64,000 bases of DNA from Actinocorallia populi (lineage in GTDB: Bacteria; Actinomycetota; Actinomycetes; Streptosporangiales; Streptosporangiaceae), in the NCBI RefSeq assembly GCF_002995495.1, contig NZ_PVZV01000001.1, forward strand, positions 930,001 through 994,000, written 5' to 3'. The translations under genes and the position numbers were made by a program. This document shows, in pieces, positions 34,730 through 41,365 of the stretch. Below the pieces are notes generated by a model. That model was not told where the DNA came from, did not search any database, and saw only the letters and a list, made by a program, of their open reading frames with translations. Position 1 is the first letter of the stretch; every line of letters starts with the position of its first letter.

Positions 34730-34768
34730 GTACAACGTGTATTGCAATAACTGCAACGATGGTTGTAC
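34730..34768. promoter_or_regulatory. Nested palindromes between the TetR gene and the FMN reductase operon
   Basis: GTACAAC (34730-34736) and GTTGTAC (34762-34768) form outer 7-bp arms. Between them lies a perfect palindrome TATTGCAATA (34740-34749) and a repeat of the TGCAA core. The block is centred in the 99-bp divergent region and overlaps the likely promoters of both transcripts, the classical layout for a TetR that represses itself and its target. Confidence 0.75.
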
Positions 34769-34786
34769 CTATGTGAGGTGGAACAC

Positions 34787-35386
34787 ATGACTCCGCGGAC
34801 GGACAAGCGGCGGGCGATCCTGGACGGCGCGTTGGAGGTCTTCGCCAGGGACGGCTACACGCGCGCCAGCATCGACGTGATCGCCAGGGAGGCCGCCGTC
34901 TCCACCCGGACGATCTACAACCACTTCCAGGACAAGGCCGCCCTGTTCCAGGCGGTGATCTCCGAGAGCACCGACCAGGTCGCCGGGGCGCACATCGCCC
35001 TCATCGACTCCCACCTCCGCAAGGTCACCGACCTGGAGGACGACCTCACCGAACTGGGCCTGGCCCTGGTGCGGCTGGGCCCCGCGGGCTACGCCCGGCA
35101 CTTCTCCCTGGTCCGCCACATCCAGGCCGACGCCGACCACGTCCCCGAGGCCGTCATCCGGGCCTGGCAGGAGGCCGGCCCCCTGCGCGTGCGCCGCCAC
35201 TTCGCCGAGCGCCTCGCCGCCCTCCCGGACCTGCGCGTCGAGGACCCCATCCGCGCCGCCCACCACTTCATGGTCCTGATCGACCCCGGCTCGTCCTACG
35301 ACGCCCCCGCCCCCGCCCCCGACGAGCCCTACGTCCGCGCGGGCGTCCGCGCCTTCCTGTACGGCTACCACGCCGCTGACCGCTGA
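34787..35386 (+). CDS. TetR-family repressor
   Basis: 199 residues. N-terminal HTH (about 6-52): KRRAILDGALEVFARDGYTRASIDVIAREAAVSTRTIYNHFQDKAALFQAV. The C-terminal ligand domain resembles TetR_C_7-type (AefR-like) regulators: VRHIQADADHVPEAVIRAWQEAGP. ATG 34787 has GAGGTGG upstream; an in-frame ATG at 34763 lies within the operator and was rejected. Divergent from the FMN reductase/MFS operon it presumably controls. The stop codon lies inside a 7-bp tandem repeat (35375-35437), so repeat slippage would alter the last codons. Confidence 0.93.
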   Translation: MTPRTDKRRAILDGALEVFARDGYTRASIDVIAREAAVSTRTIYNHFQDKAALFQAVISESTDQVAGAHIALIDSHLRKVTDLEDDLTELGLALVRLGPAGYARHFSLVRHIQADADHVPEAVIRAWQEAGPLRVRRHFAERLAALPDLRVEDPIRAAHHFMVLIDPGSSYDAPAPAPDEPYVRAGVRAFLYGYHAADR

Positions 35387-35437
35387 CCGCTGACCGCTGA
35401 GGGCTGAGGGCTGACGGCTGACGGCTGACGGCTGACC
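35375..35437 (+). repeat. Nine tandem 7-bp units spanning the tetR stop codon
   Basis: Nine head-to-tail copies of GCTGA plus CC, GG or CG (three GCTGACC, two GCTGAGG, three GCTGACG, one GCTGACC). The tetR stop TGA (35384-35386) is supplied by the second unit. Because the unit is not a multiple of three but each copy carries a TGA, loss or gain of a unit upstream of the stop would change the terminal residues rather than greatly extend the protein. Confidence 0.9.
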
Positions 35438-35537
35438 GGCGGGCGATGCCGCGCGCCCGGACTCCGGCATTCATGGCACATGGCGAGAGGGGCGAGACCT
35501 CCGGAGGGATCCGGAGACCGGGTTCCATCACTGGGTC

Positions 35538-35943
35538 TGCACTCCTCCAACGTGGTCGGGGTGCTGGAGGCCGTGCCCCGACGTGGGTGGGGTGTAGGAG
35601 TCTGCATCCCGGCGTGGTCGGGGTGCTGGAGGCCGTGCCCCGACGTGGGTGGGGTGCCGGAGATTGCACCTCGGTGTGCGCGGGGTGCCCGAGGCCGTAC
35701 TCCGGCGTGGGGGTGCTCGATGCTGCATCCCGGTGTGGGAGGAGCGCCGGAGGCCGCATCCCGGTGTGGGCGGAGCGCCGGGGGTCGCATCCCGGTGTGG
35801 GCGGGGTGTCGGAGGTCGCCTCCGGTGTGGGTGGGGCGCAGGAGACTGCACTCCGGTCTGAGTGGGGTGTCGGAGGCCGTGCCCCGACGTGGGCGGGATG
35901 CTCGAAGCCGCACTCCGGTGTGGGTGGGGTGTCGGAAAAGCGG
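35538..35943. repeat. Degenerate 31-bp minisatellite, about 13 units
   Basis: About 13 consecutive units of 30-31 bp, typified by CATCCCGGTGTGGGCGGGG then TGTCGGAGGTCG. Units alternate between a CATCCCGG and a TGCCCCGAC opening. A 44-bp stretch is repeated exactly at 35551-35594 and 35613-35656 (62 bp apart, two units). Because 31 is not a multiple of three and the unit has few stops, long frames are open on both strands, but their translations merely cycle through the unit and show no domain. I regard the array as non-coding. It fills the gap between tetR and the PARG-like gene. Confidence 0.88.
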
Positions 35944-35962
35944 TTGCTTCGTGCGGTGGTCC

Positions 35963-35977
35963 CTGAGATGTTCTCAG
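35963..35977. promoter_or_regulatory. Palindrome touching the start of the PARG-like gene
   Basis: CTGAGA (35963-35968), TGT, TCTCAG (35972-35977): a perfect inverted repeat ending one base before ATG 35979. No ribosome-binding site is present, so the transcript is probably leaderless with the palindrome over the core promoter, where a repressor would block initiation. A TTGCTT at 35944-35949 is a possible -35 element. Confidence 0.55.
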
Positions 35978-35978
35978 T

Positions 35979-36770
35979 ATGAGATTGAATCGAAGGAAGA
36001 TCGCCGAGGAGACGGTGGCGATCCTCGAGGCCGGCCGCTACGAGGTGGGCGGGCGGACCGTGCGGGTCGGTGAGCGGATCGCGGCGGCCGTCGAAGGGGC
36101 GCGGTTGTACCTGCCGGACGGGTTCACCGAGCCGGTGGGGGCCGCGCGGCATGAGACGGTCGTGGAGCTGACCCGGGAGACGACCCTGGAGGCGGCGCGG
36201 AGGCTCGGGCGGGACGTCGTCGCGTTGAACTTCGCCTCCGCCAAGAACCCGGGAGGGGGGTTCCTACGCGGAGCGCATGCCCAGGAGGAGGCGCTGGCGC
36301 GGGCCTCGGGGCTGTACCCGACGCTGTGCCGGTTCCAGGAGGAGTACTACGACTTCCACCGGGCGGCCCGGGACCTGCGCTACTCGGACCGCATGATCTA
36401 CTCGCCCGGCGTCCCCGTCTTCCGGGACGAGGCCGGAGCGCTGCTGGACGAGCCGTATGCCGTCTCGTTCATCACCTCCCCGGCGCCGAACCGCGGGGCG
36501 CTCCCGCCGGGAACCGACGTCTCCGAGGCGTTGCGGCGCAGGGCTTGGAAGGTCCTCGCCCTGGCCGCGGCCGAAGGACACGAACACCTCGTCCTCGGGG
36601 CGTGGGGGTGCGGGGTCTTTCGCAACGACCCCGCCGAGGTCGCGGCGGTCTGGTCAGACCTGCTGGCCGGCCCCTTCACGGGACGGTTCGCCCGCGTCGC
36701 CATGGCCGTCTGGGACCCGGACGGCACCACCCCGCAGTACCGGGCGTTCGCGCGCGTCTTCCCGGCGTGA
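35979..36770 (+). CDS. Bacterial-type poly(ADP-ribose) glycohydrolase-like macrodomain protein (TIGR02452)
   Basis: 263 residues. The N-terminus RRKIAEETVAILEAGRYEVGGRTV is typical of TIGR02452 proteins. The catalytic signature is complete: NFASAKNPGGGFLRGAHAQEEALARAS, where GGG (92-94) is followed by seven residues and then QEE (102-104), the PARG motif in which the last Glu residues attack the ribose-ribose bond. Later VSFITSPAPNRG and VLGAWGCGVFRNDP are the other ADP-ribose-binding loops. It should hydrolyse poly- or terminal ADP-ribose. No ADP-ribosyltransferase gene is visible in this window. Probable leaderless start; its last 117 bases are antisense to the MMPL gene end. Confidence 0.9.
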   Translation: MRLNRRKIAEETVAILEAGRYEVGGRTVRVGERIAAAVEGARLYLPDGFTEPVGAARHETVVELTRETTLEAARRLGRDVVALNFASAKNPGGGFLRGAHAQEEALARASGLYPTLCRFQEEYYDFHRAARDLRYSDRMIYSPGVPVFRDEAGALLDEPYAVSFITSPAPNRGALPPGTDVSEALRRRAWKVLALAAAEGHEHLVLGAWGCGVFRNDPAEVAAVWSDLLAGPFTGRFARVAMAVWDPDGTTPQYRAFARVFPA

Positions 36771-38816
36771 GCGGCCGCGCAGGAAGGAGGGCGCCCACCA
36801 GTTCGCCGGGCCGGCCAGGCGCAGCAGGGCCGGGGCCAGGACGCCCCGGATGAGGGTGGCGTCGACGAGGACGGCCAGGGCCATGCCGATGCCGAGCTGC
36901 TTGAGGAAGACCACGCCGCCGGTGGCGTAGGCGGCGAAGGAGACGGCGAGGATCCCGGCCGCGGCGGTGACGAGCGGGGCGCTGCGGCCGATGCCCGCGG
37001 GGATCGCGGCCAGGGCGTCACCGGTGCGGTCGTACTCCTCCTTGATCCGGGACAGCAGCAGCACCTCGTAGTCCATCGACAGCCCGTAGGCGATGCAGAA
37101 CATCAGGATCGGGATGCTCGGCTCGATCGACCCCGTCGGGGTGAAGCCGAGCAGGCCCGCGAGGTTGCCGTCCTGGAAGACGAAGACGAGCGCGCCGAAC
37201 ATCACGCTCAGGCTCAGCAGGTTCAGCACCGACGCCTTGAGCGGCGCGACGAGGCTGCGCGTCATCGCGAAGAGGATCACGAACGTGATGAGCACGATCA
37301 GCCCGGCGACCAGCGGCAGCCGTTCGGTGACGCCGTCCCGGTAGTCGGTGAGCTCGGCCGGGTAGCCGCCGACCCGCACGTCGAACGGCGCCGGCACGGC
37401 GCGGACCTCCCGGACCACCGCGGTGGCGTCGGCCTCGAGCCGCTCGCCGGAGACGATGACGTGCAGGAGCGTGCCGTCCCCGGCGGAGTCCACCCGGACG
37501 ACGCCGTCGATCCCGGCGAGGCGCCGGGCGTAGGGGCCGGTCTGCGAGGGCGGCGCGCCGGGCTCGGCGACGACGTTGATCGCGTCGGCCTCCTCGACCG
37601 GGAAGCCCTCGCGGATCTGGTCGTACATCTGCCGGGCCGGCGCGGACGAGGGCAGCACCCGGTCGTCCGGCAGCCCGAACCGCACGTCGAGGAAGGGCGC
37701 CCCGAGCAGCAGGACGAGTGCGAGCGCCGCCCCGCCGAGCAGCAGCGGACGCCGCATGACGCGCTGGGCGACGCGGAACCAGAACCCCTCCTCGGCGGGG
37801 CGTGCCGGACGGTCCACGCGGCGCCCCAGCAGGACGAGCGCCGCGGGCAGCAGCACCACGGCCCCGAAGACGGCCGCGGCGACCACCGCGACGCTGGCGT
37901 AGGCGAAGGAGCTGAGGAACGGGAAGGGGAACACCAGCAGCACCGACAGGGACGCCGCGACGGTCGCCCCGCTGAACAGGACCGTCCGGCCCGCGCCGGA
38001 GACCGTCCGCGCCACCGCGTCCGCCACCTCCCCGCCGGCGCGCAGCTCCTCCCGGAACCGGAAGATGACGAAGAGCCCGTAGTCGACGCCGAGTCCGATG
38101 CCCATGACGAGGGCGATGTTGGAGGCGAAGGTGGAGAGCTCGGTGAACTGAAGGAAGCCCCGCATCAGCGCCAGCGAGCCGAGCACCGAGAACAACCCGA
38201 CGCCGAGCGTCGCGAGCGCCGCCGACCAGCGCCGGTAGACGGCGAACAGCAGGAGCAGGACGAGCGGGACGACGAGGAGCTCGGCCCGGACGAAGTCCTG
38301 CCGCGCCTGCTCCATGACCTGGCGGAAGACCTCGTCCCCGCCGCCGACCTCCACTTTCAGCACCGCGTCGTCGCGGGTGTACTCCGGCACGAGCCGGGGC
38401 AGCAGGCCGCGCCGGACCTGGTCGGCGTCGCCCGGCGCCCAGGCGAGCACGAGCGCGCGGGCGCCGTCCTGGCTGCGGAGCGTCTCCGGCCGGCCCCGGC
38501 TCCAGTACGACCAGGCGTCGCCGACGCCCGGTTCGGCGGCGAGGCGCCGGGTGAGCAGCGCCGCGGCCTCGGCGACGGCCGGGTCGTCGACGTTCCCGCC
38601 CCGGGCGGTGACGAGGAGGGCGAGGTTGGGGCTGCCGGTGCCGAAACGTTCGGCCATGTCCGCCCTGGCCTGCAGGGATTCGGATCCGGGTGCCTCGAAG
38701 CGGTTGAGGGACAGGGCGTTGATCGTCCCCGCTCCGACGGCGCCGGCCAGGACGGTGAGCAGCAGGCCGAAGGCGAGGATCCACCGAGGTGCGCGCACGA
38801 TGAGACGGCTGGGCAT
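36654..38816 (-). CDS. MMPL-family RND transporter
   Basis: 720 residues with two MMPL repeats, each a single N-terminal membrane helix, a periplasmic-type loop and a five-helix bundle. Recognisable parts: VMGIGLGVDYGLFVIFRFREEL and FCIAYGLSMDYEVLLLSRIKEEY, the paired G-x-x-x-D-Y motifs carrying the proton-relay Asp residues. Actinobacterial MMPL proteins export lipids or metabolites. ATG 38816 has AGGGGGG upstream. Conserved sequence ends near WWAPSFLRG; the last 38 codons lie antisense to the PARG-like gene and look like a non-conserved tail. Divergent TetR at 38916. Confidence 0.93.
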   Translation of the reverse strand: MPSRLIVRAPRWILAFGLLLTVLAGAVGAGTINALSLNRFEAPGSESLQARADMAERFGTGSPNLALLVTARGGNVDDPAVAEAAALLTRRLAAEPGVGDAWSYWSRGRPETLRSQDGARALVLAWAPGDADQVRRGLLPRLVPEYTRDDAVLKVEVGGGDEVFRQVMEQARQDFVRAELLVVPLVLLLLFAVYRRWSAALATLGVGLFSVLGSLALMRGFLQFTELSTFASNIALVMGIGLGVDYGLFVIFRFREELRAGGEVADAVARTVSGAGRTVLFSGATVAASLSVLLVFPFPFLSSFAYASVAVVAAAVFGAVVLLPAALVLLGRRVDRPARPAEEGFWFRVAQRVMRRPLLLGGAALALVLLLGAPFLDVRFGLPDDRVLPSSAPARQMYDQIREGFPVEEADAINVVAEPGAPPSQTGPYARRLAGIDGVVRVDSAGDGTLLHVIVSGERLEADATAVVREVRAVPAPFDVRVGGYPAELTDYRDGVTERLPLVAGLIVLITFVILFAMTRSLVAPLKASVLNLLSLSVMFGALVFVFQDGNLAGLLGFTPTGSIEPSIPILMFCIAYGLSMDYEVLLLSRIKEEYDRTGDALAAIPAGIGRSAPLVTAAAGILAVSFAAYATGGVVFLKQLGIGMALAVLVDATLIRGVLAPALLRLAGPANWWAPSFLRGRSRREDARERPVLRGGAVRVPDGHGDAGEPSREGAGQQV

Positions 38817-38837
38817 GGGCCCCCCTGATAGGATTTT

Positions 38838-38888
38838 ACGAGAGGTCGCTCGTGTTTTCCCTTCCCGAGAATACGAGCAATCACTCGT
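38838..38888. promoter_or_regulatory. Two copies of ACGAG-N6-CTCGT between MMPL and TetR genes
   Basis: Identical 5-bp arms ACGAG/CTCGT with six-base spacers occur at 38838-38853 (spacer AGGTCG) and 38873-38888 (spacer CAATCA). Their centres are 35 bp apart, within the 99-bp divergent region. The copies flank both probable promoters. They are very likely operators for the TetR at 38916, repressing itself and the MMPL exporter. Confidence 0.82.
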
Positions 38889-38915
38889 ACTTTCAACACG
38901 ACGGGGAGGAGATCC

Positions 38916-39521
38916 GTGACGGAACGTCCGAGGCGCAGGCAGGCCCGGGGCGAGCAGCGCATGGCGGAGATCCTCACGGCCGCCGCCGAGGTCTTCGCCC
39001 GCTCCGGCTACGAGGCCGCCACCACCAACGCGATCGCCGCCGAGGCGGGCATCTCGCCCGGCTCGCTCTACCAGTTCTTCGCCAACAAGGAGGCGATCGC
39101 CCGCGCCCTGGCCGACCGCTTCGTCACCCGGATGCGCGCCGCCCACGAGGCGGCCTTCACCGGAAGCGATCCGGCGGACCTCTCCCTGCCCGAGCTCCTC
39201 GACCGCGTCATCGACCCGATCATCGAGTTCAACCTCGCCAACCCCGGCTTCAAGGCGCTCTTCGCCCGTCCCGACATGCCCGCCGGGCTGGCGGAGGCCG
39301 CGCGGCCCATCCAGGAGGCGCTCTTCGCCCGCGTCACGGCCATCGTCGCCGTCCGGGCCCCGGCGCTCAGCCCGGCCGAACGCGCCCTCACCGCCCGGGT
39401 CCTCATCCAGGTCTTCCAGGCGATGGTCCCCCTGATCATCGCCGCGCCGCCGGAGGAGCGCCCCCTCCTCACGACCGAGCTCAAACACCTCCTCGGCCGC
39501 TACCTCGCCCCTCTCACCTGA
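38916..39521 (+). CDS. TetR-family repressor of the MMPL exporter
   Basis: 201 residues. HTH (about 12-58): RMAEILTAAAEVFARSGYEAATTNAIAAEAGISPGSLYQFFANKEAIARALADRF, with the S-L-Y-Q-F-F-x-N-K-E signature. The all-helical C-terminal domain contains EFNLANPGFKALFARPDMP. GTG 38916 is preceded by GGGGAGGAG. Transcribed away from the MMPL gene, with a duplicated operator between. Inducing ligand unknown, plausibly the exporter's substrate. Confidence 0.93.
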   Translation: MTERPRRRQARGEQRMAEILTAAAEVFARSGYEAATTNAIAAEAGISPGSLYQFFANKEAIARALADRFVTRMRAAHEAAFTGSDPADLSLPELLDRVIDPIIEFNLANPGFKALFARPDMPAGLAEAARPIQEALFARVTAIVAVRAPALSPAERALTARVLIQVFQAMVPLIIAAPPEERPLLTTELKHLLGRYLAPLT

Positions 39522-39825
39522 GCTCCGACCGGGCGGCGCGGAGGAGACGCGCTCCGTCCGCCGGACCGGCGTGGCCGGCCCGCCCCCAGGGCGCGCACCG
39601 GCTCGACCCGCCGCCCGGGGTCCTCACCTCGCAGGCGCACCCTGGACGGCTTCCGGCCTGGGCGCGGCCCGAGCCGGAGCGGTGGCGGGCCGCCCCGGCG
39701 GCGGCACGCCCCGGCCGGTTCGTACGGGCGGCGTTCCGCCCGCCCGGCCCGAGCCGGGGCAGCGGGCGGCCCACCTCGCGACGGCATGCCCCGGCCGGTT
39801 CGTACGGGGGTGAAAGCCCGGCCGA
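39522..39825. repeat. Convergent intergenic region with a 26-bp near-perfect duplication
   Basis: These 304 very GC-rich bases separate a TetR gene and the convergent enoyl-CoA hydratase gene. I see no gene. A 26-bp segment containing CCCCGGCCGGTTCGTACGGG occurs near 39703-39728 and again near 39783-39808 with one difference (CAC/CAT), 80 bp apart. GCCCGAGCCGG is also repeated. The purpose is unknown; the second copy lies close to the hydratase stop and may include part of a terminator structure. Confidence 0.6.
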
Positions 39826-40494
39826 TCAGGTGTTCTCGACGGGGGCGCGCAGGGCCGTGACGGCGGGGGCGAACATCGTCGACTTGATCGCGGCGAGGGT
39901 GGCGCGGTCCTTGCCGGCCAGGGGGCGCACCCGTTCGGCCGCGGCCGCGAGCAGGCCGTCCTCGGCGGCGACGGCGTCCACGAGGCCGAGCTCGCGGGCC
40001 TGGGGGCCGCCGAAGCGGCTGCCGGTGGTCATGGAGGCGACGGCGGCGGCGGGCGTCAGCTTGCCCTGGATGAGCGCGGCCATCCCCGGGGTGAAGGGGA
40101 TGTCGATGTCGGCTTCGGGGAAGCAGAAGTAACCGCGGTCCTCGCGCATGACGCGGAAGTCGTGGGCCATTGCGAGCATCGCGCCCGCGCCGAACGCGTG
40201 GCCGTTGACCGCTGCGATCGTCGGGACGGGCAGGGTGAGGACGCGGGCGAACAACCCGTGGACCTGGGTGACGTAGGACGTCAGCTGGTCGGGGTGCCCG
40301 CCGAGCCACTCCAGGTCCAGGCCGTTGGAGAAGAACTTGCCCTGCCCGGTCGTGACGAGAGCGGCCGGACCCGGGTGGTCGACGATTTCGTCCAGCAGGG
40401 CGTGGGCCTGCTTCAGCCAGTCCGGGGAGAAGCGGTTCTCGTCGCCGCCCAGTTCCAGGACGAAGACGGGGTCCTCGCGGCGCAGCTCAGGCAT
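39826..40494 (-). CDS. Enoyl-CoA hydratase/isomerase-family protein
   Basis: 222 residues, shorter than the usual 255-265 of crotonases. The oxyanion-hole segments are present: LVTTGQGKFFSNGLDLEWL (about 45-63) and AAVNGHAFGAGAMLAMAHDFRVM (about 94-116). The catalytic Glu positions of true hydratases are not obvious: after the second loop the sequence reads REDRGYFCFPEADIDIPFTPGMAAL, more like delta3-delta2-enoyl-CoA isomerases. The product probably acts on fatty-acyl-CoA. Its start lies within the last bases of the upstream TetR gene (8-bp overlap). Confidence 0.88.
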   Translation of the reverse strand: MPELRREDPVFVLELGGDENRFSPDWLKQAHALLDEIVDHPGPAALVTTGQGKFFSNGLDLEWLGGHPDQLTSYVTQVHGLFARVLTLPVPTIAAVNGHAFGAGAMLAMAHDFRVMREDRGYFCFPEADIDIPFTPGMAALIQGKLTPAAAVASMTTGSRFGGPQARELGLVDAVAAEDGLLAAAAERVRPLAGKDRATLAAIKSTMFAPAVTALRAPVENT

Positions 40495-41146
40495 GGTCGT
40501 TCCTTTCGGGACGGCCGTCGCCCCCGGCGGGCAACGGCACGGTGAGTACGGCGCGGACGGCGGCCTCCAGCCGTCGCCGCAGGTCCGCGGAGATCCGCAC
40601 GGGTCCCAGGGCCGGTCCGGCCAGCACCCGGCCGAACAACGCGGTCGGCAGGTCCACCACGCAGGTGGTGACGACCCCGACCGCCGTCGCATCGGCCCGC
40701 CCCCACACCGCTTCGGCGAGCCGTACCAGCAGTGCCACCAGCCGCCGGTCCAGTCCCATCAGCGCCTCGGCGACGTCCTGCGGTAGTTGCGGTCCCAGCA
40801 GCCGATCACTCCGGACGCTCATCAGCATCCGAGCCCCCGCGGGACGTCGCAGGGCGAACTCCGCAGGCATGTCCGCGGCGACCGCCACGGCTTTGACGGG
40901 GTCTCCGCTCTGCAGAGCAGAGTCGACCAACGTGGTCTGCAGCTTCAGGAAGTCGTCTCCCGCGCGCAGCCACGTCCGTCCCAGCAGCGCCGGCACGGAT
41001 CCGAACGCATGGTAGATCGCTCCGTTCGAGACTCCGGCGGCGGCGGAGAGCCTCCGCACGGTGAACCCTTCCAGCCCTTCCCGGGCCACGAGTTCCTCGG
41101 CCACGTCGAGAATCTGGTCAAGGTCGTGCATCCGCGGGCGAGCCAT
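40487..41146 (-). CDS. TetR-family regulator
   Basis: 219 residues. HTH (about 8-52): LDQILDVAEELVAREGLEGFTVRRLSAAAGVSNGAIYHAFGSVPALLGRTW, with the AIYHAFGS recognition-helix end. The C-terminal helical domain is not closely assignable. It is first in a two-gene operon with the enoyl-CoA hydratase/isomerase. A perfect 14-bp palindrome 15 bp upstream of its ATG is the likely operator, so the operon appears autoregulated. Confidence 0.92.
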   Translation of the reverse strand: MARPRMHDLDQILDVAEELVAREGLEGFTVRRLSAAAGVSNGAIYHAFGSVPALLGRTWLRAGDDFLKLQTTLVDSALQSGDPVKAVAVAADMPAEFALRRPAGARMLMSVRSDRLLGPQLPQDVAEALMGLDRRLVALLVRLAEAVWGRADATAVGVVTTCVVDLPTALFGRVLAGPALGPVRISADLRRRLEAAVRAVLTVPLPAGGDGRPERNDHA

Positions 41147-41160
41147 GCGTCAACCATAAC

Positions 41161-41174
41161 AGAGCATATGCTCT
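41161..41174. promoter_or_regulatory. Perfect palindrome AGAGCATATGCTCT
   Basis: A 14-bp uninterrupted palindrome in an AT-rich patch, 15 bp upstream of the TetR start at 41146. Position and symmetry suit a TetR operator overlapping the promoter of the TetR/enoyl-CoA hydratase operon. Confidence 0.75.
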
Positions 41175-41365
41175 AAAACTTCCCCACCCTCGGGCGTTCC
41201 GGGCATCGTGCCCGCCGGAGCGTATGCGCCTCCTCCGCGGAGCCGTCGTCCGCCGAAACCGGCAGGTCTTCGAGCAGGTGAGGTACTCCTCCCGTATCGG
41301 GGGATCGTTTTCACTTTTCTTCCCACCGGACCAATCCGCCGGGGCGGCCGCGGCGAATCAGAGGC

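Noticed and set aside
35538-35943. Possible CRISPR array
   Set aside because: Units are directly adjacent with no unique spacers, sequence varies along the whole unit, and there are no cas genes nearby.
35268-36152. Open frames of 178-294 codons on both strands across the 31-bp array, superficially a repeat protein
   Set aside because: The unit length is not a multiple of three, so the peptide changes phase every unit and gives no stable repeat motif. No ribosome-binding site, and it runs into both flanking genes.
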